This document shows positions 25,756 through 39,010 of a stretch of DNA of 64,000 nt, in pieces (within the stretch, counting starts at the first letter, position 1; each line of letters begins with the position of its first letter). The notes under the pieces are model-generated. The model did no database searches, was not told the DNA's origin, and was given only the letters and a program-made list of their open reading frames with translations. The translations under genes were made by a program, and so were the position numbers. Origin of the DNA: Lenzites betulinus (Eukaryota; Basidiomycota; Agaricomycetes; Polyporales; Polyporaceae); assembly GCA_022264855.1 (NCBI GenBank), contig JABYQU010000065.1, forward strand, positions 113,332-177,331, given 5' to 3'.

Positions 25756-27902
25756 GGCGGGTCGTTTGGGTGTTCGGATCCAAGCTGTATGATATGAGCA
25801 GATAGTCTACATCCCTGTGAACGCTCGTCCGGGCGTTGCGTCGGAGCATGATTATTAGCAGCAGCGCTTGCACTTTCGGGGTTCGTGATGTTATTTCAAT
25901 GGATCGAGCTGCCACCGCATGGAGCAGCGGTGGTATCCAATGGTCTGCGGCTGCGGCCCATAGTCCCGGGCGCCCCTGGTAGTCCTAGGCCCGCCATCAT
26001 GCAGGAAGTGCGTCTAGATGTGAAGTAGTAACGCTCACCATAAATATGTAGAGTCCTTCTGCGATGCATATCAGCAGCAGCGCTATCTTGCAAATCTGTC
26101 AACATGAGACTACGTCGGCATCATCACGCCGAGTCTGCGCAAGAATGCCAATGCCGCAAATCGACGGTTCCTGGCCGGCGTGTGCGTTATATTATCACGG
26201 AGATGATATACGCAGCACCTGCGAGCAGGACACAGTGAGGGCAGTGGTAGCTAACGCATGGCAGCCAAACGAGGTGCCGACTCCCGAGGGTGCTACTAAA
26301 ACCGGGAGAACTAGATTAACCCTGTCAACTTGAACGGTTGTCCGTGACAGATCATCCATCATCTATTGATTCACTCACCCTAGTCTACGCAGTACTCGCC
26401 CTCATATCGTTTCTCCTCAGATACCCATGGTTGGAGAAACTTCGACGTGACCGAGTCGGTCGTCTTCATGGAAGTTAAGCGCCTAAAACACATCCACCGG
26501 CAAATTCCGAATAACAGATCACGTTAGACGCCGAGACACTCTCCCTAGACCTCCCTAGACGTAACCTCCATCTGCTCCTCCTGCCCCTCATGTACATGTG
26601 TCTTTGAATCCTTTTGAACTAATTCCAGCGTTTTACGCTCATGGCGCATTGGCAAATTTTGTCCACTATCAAGAACGCGGTGTACGGCAGCGAACCCGCG
26701 TAGACTCAGCGTGGACAGAGGTTTGGTCGAGCAAACGTTGGTGTACATTATGTGTCAGCAGAGTGAGTCTTTCGATGCGGAGGTACGTAAAGAAGGCCGC
26801 ATGTGCCACGCAACTAGAAGGAGCCTGCTTATCTTCTCGCCGCACTCCTAGCTCACGGACAGACTCCGTTAGTGAGAAAGCCGTTGCTCTCGGGCAATGC
26901 TGACAGACTATCCACCGGTCGAGCATGATGTCAGTACTCTCACAGCGCTGGCCTACCACGCAATCGCATGACGACTCCCGCGGTTGCGCGGATTGGGTGC
27001 TGCCGTTAGTCTAATATTGTAGGACAAGCAATTTTATGTGCACGCACCTTCTCCGGCCCTCTCGGCTCGAACGACTACCGCGCACGCCAAGTAAGGTGTG
27101 TACATTCATCTCGTAACAGTCCGTCTGTGACTAATGTATAGTCTCGTGTAGAACACCTGCGAGATAGCGAAGACAGGTGCCTACGTACTCTGTCGGAGCA
27201 TGTCACCTACGCGAGGCATGACTCAATACGTGAGGGCCTCGCGACTTCGTCGAGGCTGCCACTGCCAGTGCTCGATAGTACGGTCGAAATCCCCGCTTTT
27301 CTCAGGTGACATGCTGGTTCGGCAGCAACACCGTTGGTCTCGGCACTACGAGATGGTTTCGGGAGGCGGCTTGAGACTTCCGTCAGTGTCCAGCCCTCCG
27401 ACAGCCTGGCCGGGGCATCCATACAGTCCGTACGGCTCTCAATGCTGTCAATAGACGTACTCGGTCGAAGGACGTTCTCCGTGTTCTAGGGTGCTGCATT
27501 ATGTTTCGGGACCGCAGCACGTACCGCTCTCTGACGGCCGATGTCTTGGCATCGTTCGGTATCGCTCGCCACAGTTGACGCTCGCCGTTTGTTCTTTCTC
27601 TACGCAATCATGTTGTCTGCCGGGCCCCATCAATAACATTAGAGATTGCTTATGCCAATGCGTTGCGTGTACACAAGTGGCGATACACACGGTATAGTGC
27701 TAGACTTACAAACCTGGGCGGTAGAATGTCAGATGGTGAACCGTGATCTCCATGCGACTTCTTTGATAAATCAATACACTGGTTGTGTGTAAATTCTGGT
27801 GTGATGGACGCTCTGGATTGGAGACGGAGAGTGCCCCGGAACGAGGTAAACGGCCGGGGCGAGAAGCGGCAAGCCCAGCTCTGCCGCGTACCACCACCAT
27901 CT
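25756..27902. other. Intergenic, about 2.1 kb, no gene recognised
   Basis: Only short frames without motifs occur. The left end holds the P450-D promoter and the right end the UDP-glucose dehydrogenase promoter. Confidence 0.5.
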
Positions 27903-27908
27903 TATAAG
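27903..27908 (+). promoter_or_regulatory. TATA-like box of the UDP-glucose dehydrogenase gene
   Basis: TATAAG lies 47 bp before the ATG at 27950 within a CT-rich leader. Confidence 0.45.
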
Positions 27909-27949
27909 CCCGCAGCTCGCCTTATCTCCCCATCTCGCATCCAACCACC

Positions 27950-29847
27950 ATGTCACCTGTAAAAGTCACCAAGATCTGCTGCAGTGCGTCTCAGTAGTTC
28001 GTGTTGCGTGTAGAGGTAGAAAGCTTACCCTGTCTGCATTCTAGTCGGCGCTGGCTATGTCGGTGAGTGTGTTCTGATCCGGCTTCGAGCTCGAAACTGA
28101 CACATCGCAGGCGGTCCCACTTGCGCTGTCATCGCGCTCAAGTGCCCCCACATCACAGTTACGATTGTCGACCTCAACCAGGCGCGGATCGACGCGTGGA
28201 ACAGCCCCGAGTTCAAGCTGCCCATCTACGAACCCGGTCTCGAAGAGGTCGTCAGGAAGGCACGCGGACGCAACCTCTTCTTCTCCACCGACGTCGACAA
28301 GGGCATCCGGGAGGCGGACCTGATCTTCGTCTCCGTCAACACGCCCACGAAGAAGTCCGGAGTGGGAGCAGGGTTCTCCGCAGATCTCACGTGCGTGCCC
28401 TTTCCGCTCTGCTCTGACACGCGCGGGGGAAGTAACGGACGGGTTTCGTGGGCAGGTACGTCGAGTCCGCGACGCGTCGCATTGCCGCCGTCGCCACGTC
28501 GAACAAGATTGTCGTCGAGAAGTCGACCGTGCCGTGCCGGACGGCCGAGTCTATGCGCACAATCCTCGAGGCGAACTCCAAGCCGGGCACGCACTTCGAC
28601 ATCCTCTCCAACCCCGAGTTCCTCGCCGAGGGCACCGCCATCGCCGACCTCTTCCGCCCCGACCGTGTCCTGATCGGCTCGCTTCAGACCCAAGAAGGAA
28701 AGGACGCGTGCGCGTCGTTGGCGGAGGTGTATGCCAACTGGGTCCCGTGAGTGGTCCCCCGTTTATGCATTCCGGCGGGCGTTTGGCGGGCGGCAACTGT
28801 CTGTTTGTATTCATGTCCGAGTGGAGGACATATTTACAAACGGCTAGGGCGGCGCATCAACGCTGCGGCCAATTTCCGCGTTGGCACACGTACTGACAGA
28901 TCCGACAATGCAGGCGCGAGCAGATCCTCACCGTCGGACTGTGGTCCTCCGAGCTGTCGAAGCTCGCAGCAAACGCGATGCTGGCGCAGCGCATTTCCTC
29001 CATCAACGCCCTCTCCGCAATCTGCGAGGCGACCGGTGCAAACATCGACGAGGTGTCGCACGCCATCGGCTATGACTCGCGTATTGGGCCCAAATTCCTG
29101 CGCGCGTCCGTCGGGTTCGGCGGCTCGTGCTTCCAGAAGGACATCCTCAACCTCGTGTACCTGAGCGAAAGCCTGCACTTGCCGCAGGTGGCCGCATACT
29201 GGCGCCAGGTTGTGGAGATGAACGAGTACCAGAAGGGCCGGTTCTCGAAGACGGTCGTCGACACGCTCTTCAACACAATCACCAGCAAGGTGAGTGTTTG
29301 AGCCACCGCAGGCTACGGCCGCATGTATGCTCGCGCAGGCGTTGACGTTTGGACCTGCGTAGCATATTGCGGTGCTCGGATTCGCGTTCAAGGCGGACAC
29401 GGGCGATACCCGTGAATCCGCTGCGATCACGCTCATTCGCGACTTCCTGTCGGAACGCGCGTATGTCACCATCTACGACCCGAAGGTGGAGGAGTCGCAG
29501 ATCTGGCTGGACCTGTCTGAGGCCTGCCCCGGCATGACGCTCGAGGCAATCAAGAAGCAGGTGACGATCGTCCACTCCGCGCTCGAGGCGTGCAAGCAGA
29601 AGGAGGCGGTCGTGATCGCGACCGAGTGGAAGGAGTTCAAGGAGATCGACTGGAAGACGGTCTACTCCCAGATGACGAAGCCCGCATTCGTGTTCGACGG
29701 CCGCCTTATCCTGGACGCGGAGAAGCTGCGGGAGATTGGCTTCACGGTATGTCCCTGGACGCAGTATCACCCCCTGCGGCGCATGCTCATTGCCCCGCGT
29801 GTCTGCTCGTCCAGGTCAAGGTCATCGGTCGCGGCGACCGCCTCTAG
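27950..29847 (+). CDS. UDP-glucose 6-dehydrogenase
   Basis: Oxidises UDP-glucose to UDP-glucuronate with NAD+, feeding UDP-glucuronate and UDP-xylose synthesis for polysaccharides. The short first exons join to give VTKICCIGAGYVGGPT, the N-terminal Rossmann motif, followed by [15 protein letters not shown]. Further landmarks are [35 protein letters not shown], the [12 protein letters not shown] helix, the catalytic cysteine in [10 protein letters not shown], and [15 protein letters not shown]. The protein ends KVIGRGDRL before the TAG at 29845-29847. Introns include GTGAGT...CGCAG after position 28057. All key residues are present; this is a conserved housekeeping gene and one of the surest calls here. 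Confidence 0.95.
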
Positions 29848-30438
29848 ACGCCTCTGGGTAGGACATTGGACGTTCAGACGCCATCCTAACATTGATGCCC
29901 CGGGGTTATCTGCGCTCCTATCCTGAAACGATTTCACATGGACGCTCGCTGTCTGACCGCACGTCAGCGGCGGCGTAGTACTGTACGACCCCTCTGATGA
30001 TACCAACAATCATAATAGGACTAGAGCTGTATGATTTGCATTCGCCGGAGCCGTTGTCGGAGGACCCCCGACATTCCTCAAATGCCTGATACGCGGTGCC
30101 GAAATTTGCTAATGTCTGTCCGAGGTATTACTACGACATCAGTCTTAGACACCTGGTAGTCCTCCTCGCTCGGCGCTTTCACCTCCCAGCAGCATCTTCC
30201 TGGACCGGGCCAAATGATGCCAAAATGTCCGCATTATCTCAGGCATAGTACTGCGGGCCTCCTGAAATCCAAATTTGGCCGGATGAGGGCTCAGACATAT
30301 GCCAGAAATGTCGGGGGTCCTATTGTCGGATTCCTGTGTGCGCGCCCGATTGGCTCGACCAACCTCGACAGCTCGAAGCAGGAGGCCCTGCCCTGTCGAT
30401 GCGCAGTGAGAAGCGGCGTCCGCTGCGTCTATTTGCAG
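29848..30438. other. Intergenic region upstream of LCB2
   Basis: No gene recognised between the dehydrogenase stop and the putative LCB2 promoter. Confidence 0.5.
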
Positions 30439-30445
30439 TATAAAA
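30439..30445 (+). promoter_or_regulatory. TATA box, probably of the LCB2 gene
   Basis: TATAAAA lies about 343 bp before the ATG at 30788. A long CT-rich leader, possibly with a 5'-UTR intron, would lie between. Confidence 0.4.
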
Positions 30446-30787
30446 GCTGCTTGAGAACATGAACCTCGAGCATTCTCTATTTTCGTGGCTCACTCTACTC
30501 CCCCGCCTTTTCGTCCGCGACGTCCAGCCGAGCCTACCGTAGACCAGTTATATCTAAACGCCCCATTCTTTCGACCTCCGCGAGTTGTTCCGCTCGGCTC
30601 CTGCTCTCGCCTCGACTCGGCTTGCTGACCCCGCCGCGCGAAGTTTACAATTAAGCGGGCGATTCTTAATATATTCAAGCTCCGACGACCCCATTTGATT
30701 ATCCCCACGCTGGCGCTTACACTCGTCTCCCCCCACGACGTTCAACGTCCCTCCCGACGCTCGGTGTCGACGCTGAGCCCGCTGGAA

Positions 30788-32936
30788 ATGCCCTCCCCCA
30801 TCGCATTGCCTCCGGCTTCGCCCAGCCAGTCGTTCTTCAAGAAAAAGTCGACGTCGTCGATGCCCACAGCGGCCTCGTACTTGTCCGCTGTCTCGGAGGC
30901 GGACGCGCGCGCGCGCAAGCACGGCGGAACCCCCACATCGACCCCTGCTCTTTCCATGTCTTCCTCGATCACCGTCAGCTCAGAGGACACCGTCCTGGAC
31001 GACAGCAACTTCGACTTTTCCGACGGGCTCTCGTATCCCCGCGTTCCTCCGACCTCTGACCAGGTTTTCACGACCGTGCACTCCGAATTCGGGCACTGCG
31101 CCAACGAGCAATACCGGTGGACCTCCCAGCACCGCAAGGGCGTGCCGTACAAGAGCATCCCGGAGCAAGACCCTCCCTACTACATTCTCCTCACGACATA
31201 CATTAGCTACATTCTGGTAATCTGTCTTGGTCACATACGGGATTTCCTAGGAAAGCGCTTCCGTGCGGCTAACTACCGGCATCTCCACCCCTGGAACGTG
31301 AGTCATCCTCTCTACTCTTGCCTGCGCTGTGTATTGACCGTGTGTGTCGGCATATAGGGGTATGCCGCGCTGAACTCGGACTTCGACTCGTTCTACACGC
31401 GTCGTCTCAAGCTCAGGATTGATGACTGCTTCTCCCACCCGGTCACCGGCGTCCCCGGACGGACCATCGTTCTTCTTGACAGGTATTCGTCGGATTACAA
31501 CAAGACCATGGTTCCGACGGGCACGCGCACACGCGCACTCAACATCTCGTCATACAACTACCTTGGCTTCGCCCAGGCCAGCGGCCCCTGTGCTGACGCC
31601 GTCGAGGTGTCCATCGCCAAGTACGGTCTCGGAGCCGGCGGAACGCGTCTCGAGGGCGGCACGCTCGATCTCCACCAGCAGACCGAGGCGCTTGTGGCTC
31701 GGTTCCTTGGCACGGAGGATTCGCTGGTTAGCTCCATGGGCTTCGCCACGAACTCCACAATCATCCCCGCATTGGTGAACAAGGGCTGCCTCGTTATCTC
31801 CGACGAGCTCAACCACGCGTCGATCCGCTTCGGCGTTCGGCTCAGCGGGGCTAACGTCCGCATGTTCAAGCACAACGACATGAAGGCTCTGGAGAACCTC
31901 CTGAGGGAGGTCATCAGCCAAGGGCAGCCCAAGACGCACCGCCCGTGGAAGAAGATCCTGCTCATTGTTGAGGGTCTGTTTTCCATGGAGGGCACCATGG
32001 CCAACCTTCCGGTAATCATGGAGCTCAAGAAGAAGTACAAGGTACGCGCTGCGGCTTTGGTTGGCTGCTAGGCAGGCGTGAGCTGACTATATGCGCCCGC
32101 AGTTCTACCTCTTTGTCGACGAGGCGCACTCTGTTGGTGCTCTTGGCCCCCGTGGACGCGGCGTGACGGACTACTTCGGCATCGACCCTCGCTCGGTAGA
32201 TATCCTCATGGGAACGTTCACCAAGTCCTTCGGTGCTGCTGGTGGCTACATCGCTGGTAACAAGACCGTCATCGACCGTCTGCGTCTCCAGGCCCACTCC
32301 GGTACCTACGCGGAGTCCATGTCACCCCCTGTCCTCACGCAGGTCATCGCCAGTATGGCAAGCATCATGGGCATCACCCTCCCCAGCGAGAAGCCATCAT
32401 CACCATCGTTAGCTCTCCTTCGCTCAAGTGATGCTGCGCCCTACATCTCGGAGTCGGAGCTTATTCCTGGCACTGCGCCTGCAACCGCGCTGCCCTCCTG
32501 GATGCCTATCGCGCCAGCTATGATTGACGGCTCTGACGGCCGTGTCCGCCTCCACCGCCTCGCCTTCAACGCGCGGTACCTCAACCGCGGCCTGCGCAAG
32601 CTCGGCTTCATCACCTACGGCAACGACGACTCACCCGTCGTTCCCCTGCTCCTCTTCCACCCTGGCAAGATGGCGGTCTTCAGCCGCATGATGCGCACGC
32701 GCGCGACCCCGATCGTCGTCGTCGTCGTCGCGTACCCCGCCACGCCGCTCGTCACGTCCCGCGTCCGGTTCTGCCTCAGCTCGGCGCACACGAAGGAGGA
32801 CATCGACACCGTCCTCCGCGCATGCGACGAGATCGGCGAGGTGCTCGACCTCAAGCAGGCCGTCGGCGAGCGGTGGCCCATCGAGGAGATCATCAGCCGC
32901 GCCGTCGAGCTGGTGCAGATGCCCGAGATGCCGTGA
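30788..32936 (+). CDS. LCB2: Serine palmitoyltransferase subunit 2 (LCB2)
   Basis: Catalytic subunit of serine palmitoyltransferase, the PLP enzyme that condenses serine with palmitoyl-CoA in the first step of sphingolipid synthesis at the ER; its partner is LCB1. ATG at 30788 is the first ATG of the frame. A Ser-rich N-terminus precedes a membrane segment (YYILLTTYISYILVICLG). Two introns follow (about 31297-31357 and 32042-32100). The family signatures are SSYNYLGFAQ, GAGGTRLEGGT, SDELNHASIRFG, FVDEAHSVGALG and the PLP lysine in GTFTKSFGAAGGY. The TGA is at 32934-32936. Length and motif order are normal for fungal LCB2 proteins. Confidence 0.95.
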
Positions 32937-33646
32937 GGCCGGCGCGCCTCAATATGCAGCTTGGCCCCCGTCTTTGTTTCGCGGCCTTCCTGCACTCCGT
33001 TGCTGCTCGCGCGCCGGATCGGCGTGGCTGGTCCGGCGGGCTGGGCGATTGGGCTGGTGTGTTTCCTTTGTAGATATACCCTACGCTTCACCTCTAGTCG
33101 CGCCGATGACGATGACAATATTCTTATTTCTTACTGTCTCGCCCTAATGAGTAAACAGATGCCTAGAGTATGAAACAAATGGCTATAGAAGAAATCCGTT
33201 CCTTACCGCAACGAGTCGTGCTAGTAAGCCTGCACTGCTGCGTATCTGAAGGGCATATATGCAAAGCAGTCCAACCGTGAACATACTTATGCCCCACCCA
33301 ACGCTCAACATCATACCGGTACCGCCTGCTCGCATCTCCGGTACCCCCGCGACCTTTGCCGAGACGCGCCCACGGGACCGTCGCGCCCGACGCGTCCTCG
33401 CGTACCGTGCCCGTCCGGCCATCCACAACACTTTTGTCCGCGGGGACCCTTCATATATTGCTGTCCGTCATACCTCAACCTGTACTATCGGGCAGGACAT
33501 AAAGATATGAATAAAAAATGGCATATTCTTTGGGCGACGAGGCATAAACTAAATAGAGATAAACAAATTGTAATCTATCGCGTCCTTGCAGGCGTTGCCA
33601 CAAACCTGTCGTCGCTTACTTTCTGCTCGTTGCAGACTACCCCGAC
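32937..33646. other. Intergenic, about 0.7 kb
   Basis: No gene recognised. TTGCAG just before the ATG at 33647 could be the end of a 5'-UTR intron of the next gene. Confidence 0.45.
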
Positions 33647-35690
33647 ATGTCTGCATACCTCATCTACAACGACGACCTCGAACCTGTATCAGGTTATCTT
33701 GCCATCGCTGTAGGTGGCAACCCCTCGGTCAACGCTATCCTCGCCAATATCTGGGAGACATGTGGTGATGACATGAAGGACATCTGGCCCAAGGTAGCTT
33801 TCCGCAAATTAAGTCTTTACCTCTTGGTACGCCGACCGCTTTGTGCTCCGCCAATGTCTGCTCACTCTTTCAGAACCCACCAATTGTTGAGCAAGATGTA
33901 GGAAGCGTCATCACCGCCATGAAGGAGTACCAAGGTGAAAAGCGTCTTCTACCCCATACCGCGCGTGTTGGCTCCCTGCCCCATCTGCCGGACGACCAAA
34001 TCGTCTTCGAGCTCCGTGTCAACCAACCATCACCGAAAACCCTCTCATATTCACAGTTAGGTCGGATGCCTCACATCTTGAGTGACTCCGACATGTACTG
34101 ATATGCGTGTCAGCCCGCCTCAATGTCTCGCGATACATTACGAGCTCGGCCCCCAGCCCCTCTGCTATGGCGGCGGACAGTCAGGCTTTCGCAGATGCGC
34201 AAAACAAACATTTCTTGTACGACGGTCGTTCCGCCACCGGTCCGCCCGTGACCATCTATCACCCAGCGTTCGCTCGCCTCAAGGAGGATCTCAACGGCAT
34301 CGATCGCATTGTACTACGCAATGACTTGCGAGTTGACCTACTCTCGCTCACGTACAAGCTCTGCGTCGCTTCCTTAAAGATCTATGAGAAGGAGTCCGCC
34401 TTCGTGCAGGCCGCCGTACCCCTACTCAGGCAGATCTTGGATGCAAACTTTTCCCTCGGCTTCAAGATCCATGATAGCAGCCAGAGTTTCATAGCAGAAT
34501 TTGATGCTGCAGCCCGAATATCGTTACAAGATGCAGGCGAGGACGATCCCGTCGCCATATATGCCTGTGTAGACTTCAAGAAGGACCTCGGAAAGGGAGG
34601 AGCAGGAGGGGTCCAAATGTGCTACGTATGCGCATGCAGTAGCCCACAGTAACTCAGTATTTATCTTGTGGTCGCATCAATGTTACGATTATACTGAACA
34701 TCTCCCGCACAGTACGAACGCATCGGAAACGTCTCCTGCTGCCCCTCAATCCTTATCTCGTTCTCAGGGCCGTACATACGGTTCTATGGCGCCGTGTTCG
34801 CCGAAGTCATCGCCATACAGCCCTTCACGGATTACATCTACCTTGGCGGCGATCCGGATATGGAAGCTCGCATCGTGTACGTCGCGAAGGTCCTCCAGAG
34901 TGTCCGTGCGGCGGCGTGTTCCTTGCGCAACTACTACGGGCAGCTCTCAATCAAGCCGGCCAACACCAACTCTATCGCCCACGTCTTTCCCTGCCCCGCA
35001 CCCGTGAATGAGGTCGACCGTGCGCTACTCACGGACCTGCGCTTTGTCGACCGGTTCGAATACTTCGGACATCGATACAAGGATCAACGTGGCAAGAGTG
35101 TCGTGACCTTCAGCCGGTCGCTTTTCCGAGCACAGCTTGGTGGTGATGAGCGGGAGGTGCTGGTCAAGTTCGCTTTCCGCTACAGCGAGGTTGCACATCG
35201 CCTCCTTGCCGCGCATGACCCGCCGCTCGCGCCCCAGCTCCATTGCTGCATGCCGCTCTTGGGGGGCATCATGGTGGTCGTGATGGATGTCGTTCGGGGG
35301 CACGACGCCATTGCAACGATAGACCACAACGCCCCGCTGCCGTCCAGTACGGTGGATGAAGTCAAGACAGCATTGGAGACGCTGCACAACGCAGGGCTCG
35401 TGCATGGAGACTTGCGGCGCCCCAACATCGTGGCGGTTGAGAGGGGCCCTGGTCGGATGGGTGCGATGCTGATCGACTTTGACTGGGCTGGTGAGGAAGG
35501 GCGAGTTTGCTACCCAGCTGCGTTGAATGATACGATTCCTTGGGCGCCGGGCGTGCAGGCTGGAAAACTGATACGTCGTGCACACGACTTGGACATGTGG
35601 ATTAGCCTGCAGCATGTGGACCGACGTCGTTTACGAGCCCCGATACACGATGACTGTAGGCACTTGATCCAATACCAAGACATTGTTTAG
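33647..35690 (+). CDS. Protein kinase-like protein with a possible crinkler-type N-terminal header
   Basis: ATG at 33647 starts a short exon joined (GTACGC 33827 to CAG 33873) to a second exon ending in VGSLPHLPDDQIVFELRV. This LPxxxRVxxxxxxxPDxxIxF layout resembles the ubiquitin-like header of crinkler (CRN) proteins, but that match is weak and from memory. A middle region (NKHFLYDGRSATGPPVT) follows with no recognised domain. The C-terminal half is kinase-like: VLVKFAFRY with a lysine in the beta-3 position, the catalytic loop VHGDLRRPNIV (HGD in place of HRD), and the metal-binding segment LIDFDWAG (DFD in place of DFG). The kinase Asp residues are present, so activity is possible. The last intron is GTATGC...GCACAG before 34713. 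The 3' boundary at 35690 assumes no further intron. Confidence 0.55.
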
Positions 35691-36517
35691 TAGGCACTTG
35701 CAGCGTGTATGATATATAGTTATTGTCTGCCGTATGGGCGGAGGGAATGGACTTGGTCGTCAACTCCCCTGTGTATCTTGGGCGCTTGTCGCCGGCTTCA
35801 TTTCTTTCTTCTGTACTGTCATGGCTTTGGCTGGTTTTCTGAGTCCGCCTCACGTTCGGTCGGAGAAAACAAAGACCAGGGGCGAGATGATTGCAATTTC
35901 ACGTCAATTCACCTGATCCCTCACGCACAGAATCTGTGCGCGGCGGACACCGGTTGCGAGTACTTGTCAATGAATCACCCTTGCACAGTATATGTGCGAC
36001 GAAGGATGAGCTACGAGAATTGACCCTACTCATGAGAGTCCGACACCACACGGGATGACTAATGCGAACTACTACTCAGCTCAAGTGTACGGATGGTACG
36101 TCCACCTTCCTCCAAGCATACGTCAATTTACCCGGGCAGAAACGTCCCTATGACGCCGATATGCTCATGTGCTACCAACAGCATCGACAAATGAGTGCGC
36201 ACGAATTCCATATATGCAGCTTCTGCGAACGTTTTGCAGCATGAACCGATTAACGCGGAGCATAGGCTTGAAAAGCACATTCGGATTCTCCCCCCGGCAA
36301 GGTTGTGTGCAAGATGCCAGTCCGTCTCTTCGCCACATGCTCCCCTCACCCACGAAAGCAGTATAGAATGTGTAGTATTCCGAACGAGATCATGCAACGG
36401 CGAACACGATTGCTGACGTATTGGTTTTCCAGCTCCATAAATACGGCATGCGTTCGGCCACTCCTCCAGCACCCACCAAGCACCCTCTTTAGCATCACAG
36501 TAGCCTCGTTTTTCGCC
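35691..36517. other. Intergenic, about 0.8 kb
   Basis: No gene recognised. A TATA-like ATAAATA at 36437-36443 could serve the M20 gene that starts at 36518. Confidence 0.45.
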
Positions 36518-38473
36518 ATGGTTGCCGACGTCCCAGCGGAATTCTACAAGTTCATCGACGACAATGCGCAGCCCTTCATAGACCGTCTTGCGCAGGCTGT
36601 CGCGATACGCAGGTGAGTCTACGCTCCATGCGTTAGTGATATTGTAGGCTAATACTTGAGTTTCAGCGTAAGCAACGAGCCCGAGCGCCGTCCGGAAGTC
36701 AAGCACATGTCCAAATGGCTTAGGGACGAGCTCGATGACCTTGGGGTTGACACTTCGGCGGTTGACCTGGGCAGCCAACCGCGCGAAAACGATGATCCTC
36801 TTCCTCTACCCCCCCTCATCCTCGGAAGGATCGGGGAGGACCCGAAGAAGAAGACTGTGCTTGTGTACGGACATTATGACGTGCAGCCGGTAGGCCTCAG
36901 AATCAGGTCACAGAACCCGTGCGCTGCGCTTTCTGACAATGCCAATCGTTGCCGCAGGCTGAGAAGGAGGATGGATGGGACACAGACCCCTGGGTCCTCG
37001 ACGAGAACCCGAAGACGGGTCGTTTGACAGGGCGAGGGTCTACGGACGACAAGGGCCCTGTCCTCGGGTGGTTGAATGTACTGGAGGCGCACAAGAAGCT
37101 CAAGCTCGAGCTGCCCGTGAATCTGCGCTTCTGCTTCGAGGGCATGGAGGAAAGCGGGAGCGAGGGCCTCGACGATTTTATCGTCCAGGAGACGAAGAAG
37201 GGTGAACAGAGCTACTTCCATGGCGTGGACTATATGTGCATTGTACGTTGGCCCGTTTCTCCTCATTTGGATCGCAAGTGCTTATATTGACGGGCTGTCT
37301 GCTAGTCGGACAACTACTGGCTGAACGCACGCACACCGTGCCTCACATATGGCCTCCGAGGAATCGTCACGTTCAGGATGACAGTGTCTGGACCGGCGCA
37401 GGACTTGCACTCTGGGGTGTTCGGCCGGGTCGTGCACGAGCCGATGACGGATCTCGCGATCCTGATGAGCAAGCTCGTCGCGCCCGACGGGAGAATTCTC
37501 ATCAAGGAGGTCGAAGACATGGTCCCGCCGCCAGACGATGAGGAGAGGTACGTGTTTCGGCTCACGGCGAACGCTGGTGGTTTCATAACGATAATCATCC
37601 TCCACAGAAAAGTCTACGAAGCCTTACACTACACGGTCAAAGATCTCGACGAGGCCACTGGCGCCCACATTGGGCTTTCCGACGACAAGGCGGAGCTACT
37701 CATGGGCCGCATGCGCTACCCCTCGCTTTCCCTGCATGGGATCGAGGGTGCGTCCTCGGGTCCTGGATTCAAGACTGTCATCCCGGCCAAAGTCTCCTGC
37801 AAGTTCTCCATCAGGTACGCGCTCTTCCCTCGCCGTGCGTTGTGTCGTCTCGTTAGTGACAGCGAACCTGTACGGGCAGGATCGTGAATCCCCAGGTTCC
37901 CGAGAAAGTCGCCGAAGCGGTGGAAGCGTACGTCGTGCGCGAATTCGCGAAAATCGGCACGCGCAACACGCTCACCTTCGAGGCCCCCGACAAGGCGGAC
38001 GCCTGGCGCGGTGACTACAAGGACTCCAACTATAAGGCCGCGATGCGCGCGACCGAGGTGCGCCCTCCGCTTTGCTCCTCATCACACAATGGCAAAAAAC
38101 ATGCTGACGGCCGACACGATGCAGACGATATATGGCTGTTCTCCGGACCTGACGCGCGAGGGCGGCTCGATCCCGGTGATCCTCACATTTGCGCAGAATT
38201 TGGGCGTGAATATCCTCCTGCTTCCCATGGGCCGCGGGGACGACGGAGCACAGTGGGTTTTGGGTTCGTTCAACGGAATGGGATATCACTTGGCTGATTG
38301 TGGCTGTTCTTGCAGCTCGACGAACGAGAAGATAGACCGTTCTAACTTCCTCGAAGGAGTGCGTACTTCTATTCTCTCTTCGGCGGGCATTATGAGCTGA
38401 CTCGATATCGGTACGGCAGAGCAAGTTGCTCGGGACCTATCTCTACGAGATTGCGTTGGGGGACGACGCCTGA
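36518..38473 (+). CDS. M20 metallodipeptidase C (DUG1/Cys-Gly dipeptidase-like)
   Basis: Third M20 copy, about 17 kb from the A/B pair. ATG at 36518 opens [22 protein letters not shown] is at 38471-38473 after [14 protein letters not shown]. The metal-site motifs are [53 protein letters not shown] and the terminal His before [12 protein letters not shown], its codon again split by an intron. It has one more intron than copy B within the SIR-IVNP segment (37815-37883). No signal peptide. Likely a cytosolic dipeptidase with a metal-dependent role in glutathione or peptide turnover. Conserved surroundings (UDP-glucose dehydrogenase, LCB2) suggest this may be the ancestral copy; that is inference. 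Confidence 0.88.
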
Positions 38474-39010
38474 GGGTTGCTATTGATGCAAACAGATATC
38501 GACCTTATAGCTCTGCGTGTTACCCTTCCTCCGCATCCTCACTTTCCTCCGTCACAAAAATAGGCCCACACCAGTATCACTTCTCGAAGGTCTGATCATT
38601 GTGGGAGCGCCATCCCGTAACAATGTTGCAGGGAGCTTGTTGGCCGCGCACACTGCGGCACAGTGGCTATACTTAATGTACATGCTAATTCCAGATTGAG
38701 ATTCAAAGGTCCAGATGTTGGTGTGCTCCTTGAGATGTGGAGATTGTGTGACGTTGATCCTGTTAATTTACAAATTCCAACAGTAAGTAGTAGTTGAGGC
38801 TCTGGACGTGCGAAGCACCGCCAAGGATGGTCCACAGGTTGAAACATAGATAGGCGCCCATTTGTACTTCAAGTTCGCTGTTGCCGCCGGCGTCACTGAG
38901 CCTGCTTAAACTTCCACCGTTCAACTATCGCGTCGGCCTAACCAGCTGAGACAACACCATACTAGACTGAGACTGGTAGGACAACGAGAACTACCTGAAG
39001 CCCGCGTTAA
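38474..39010. other. Intergenic, about 0.5 kb
   Basis: No gene or repeat recognised. Confidence 0.45.
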
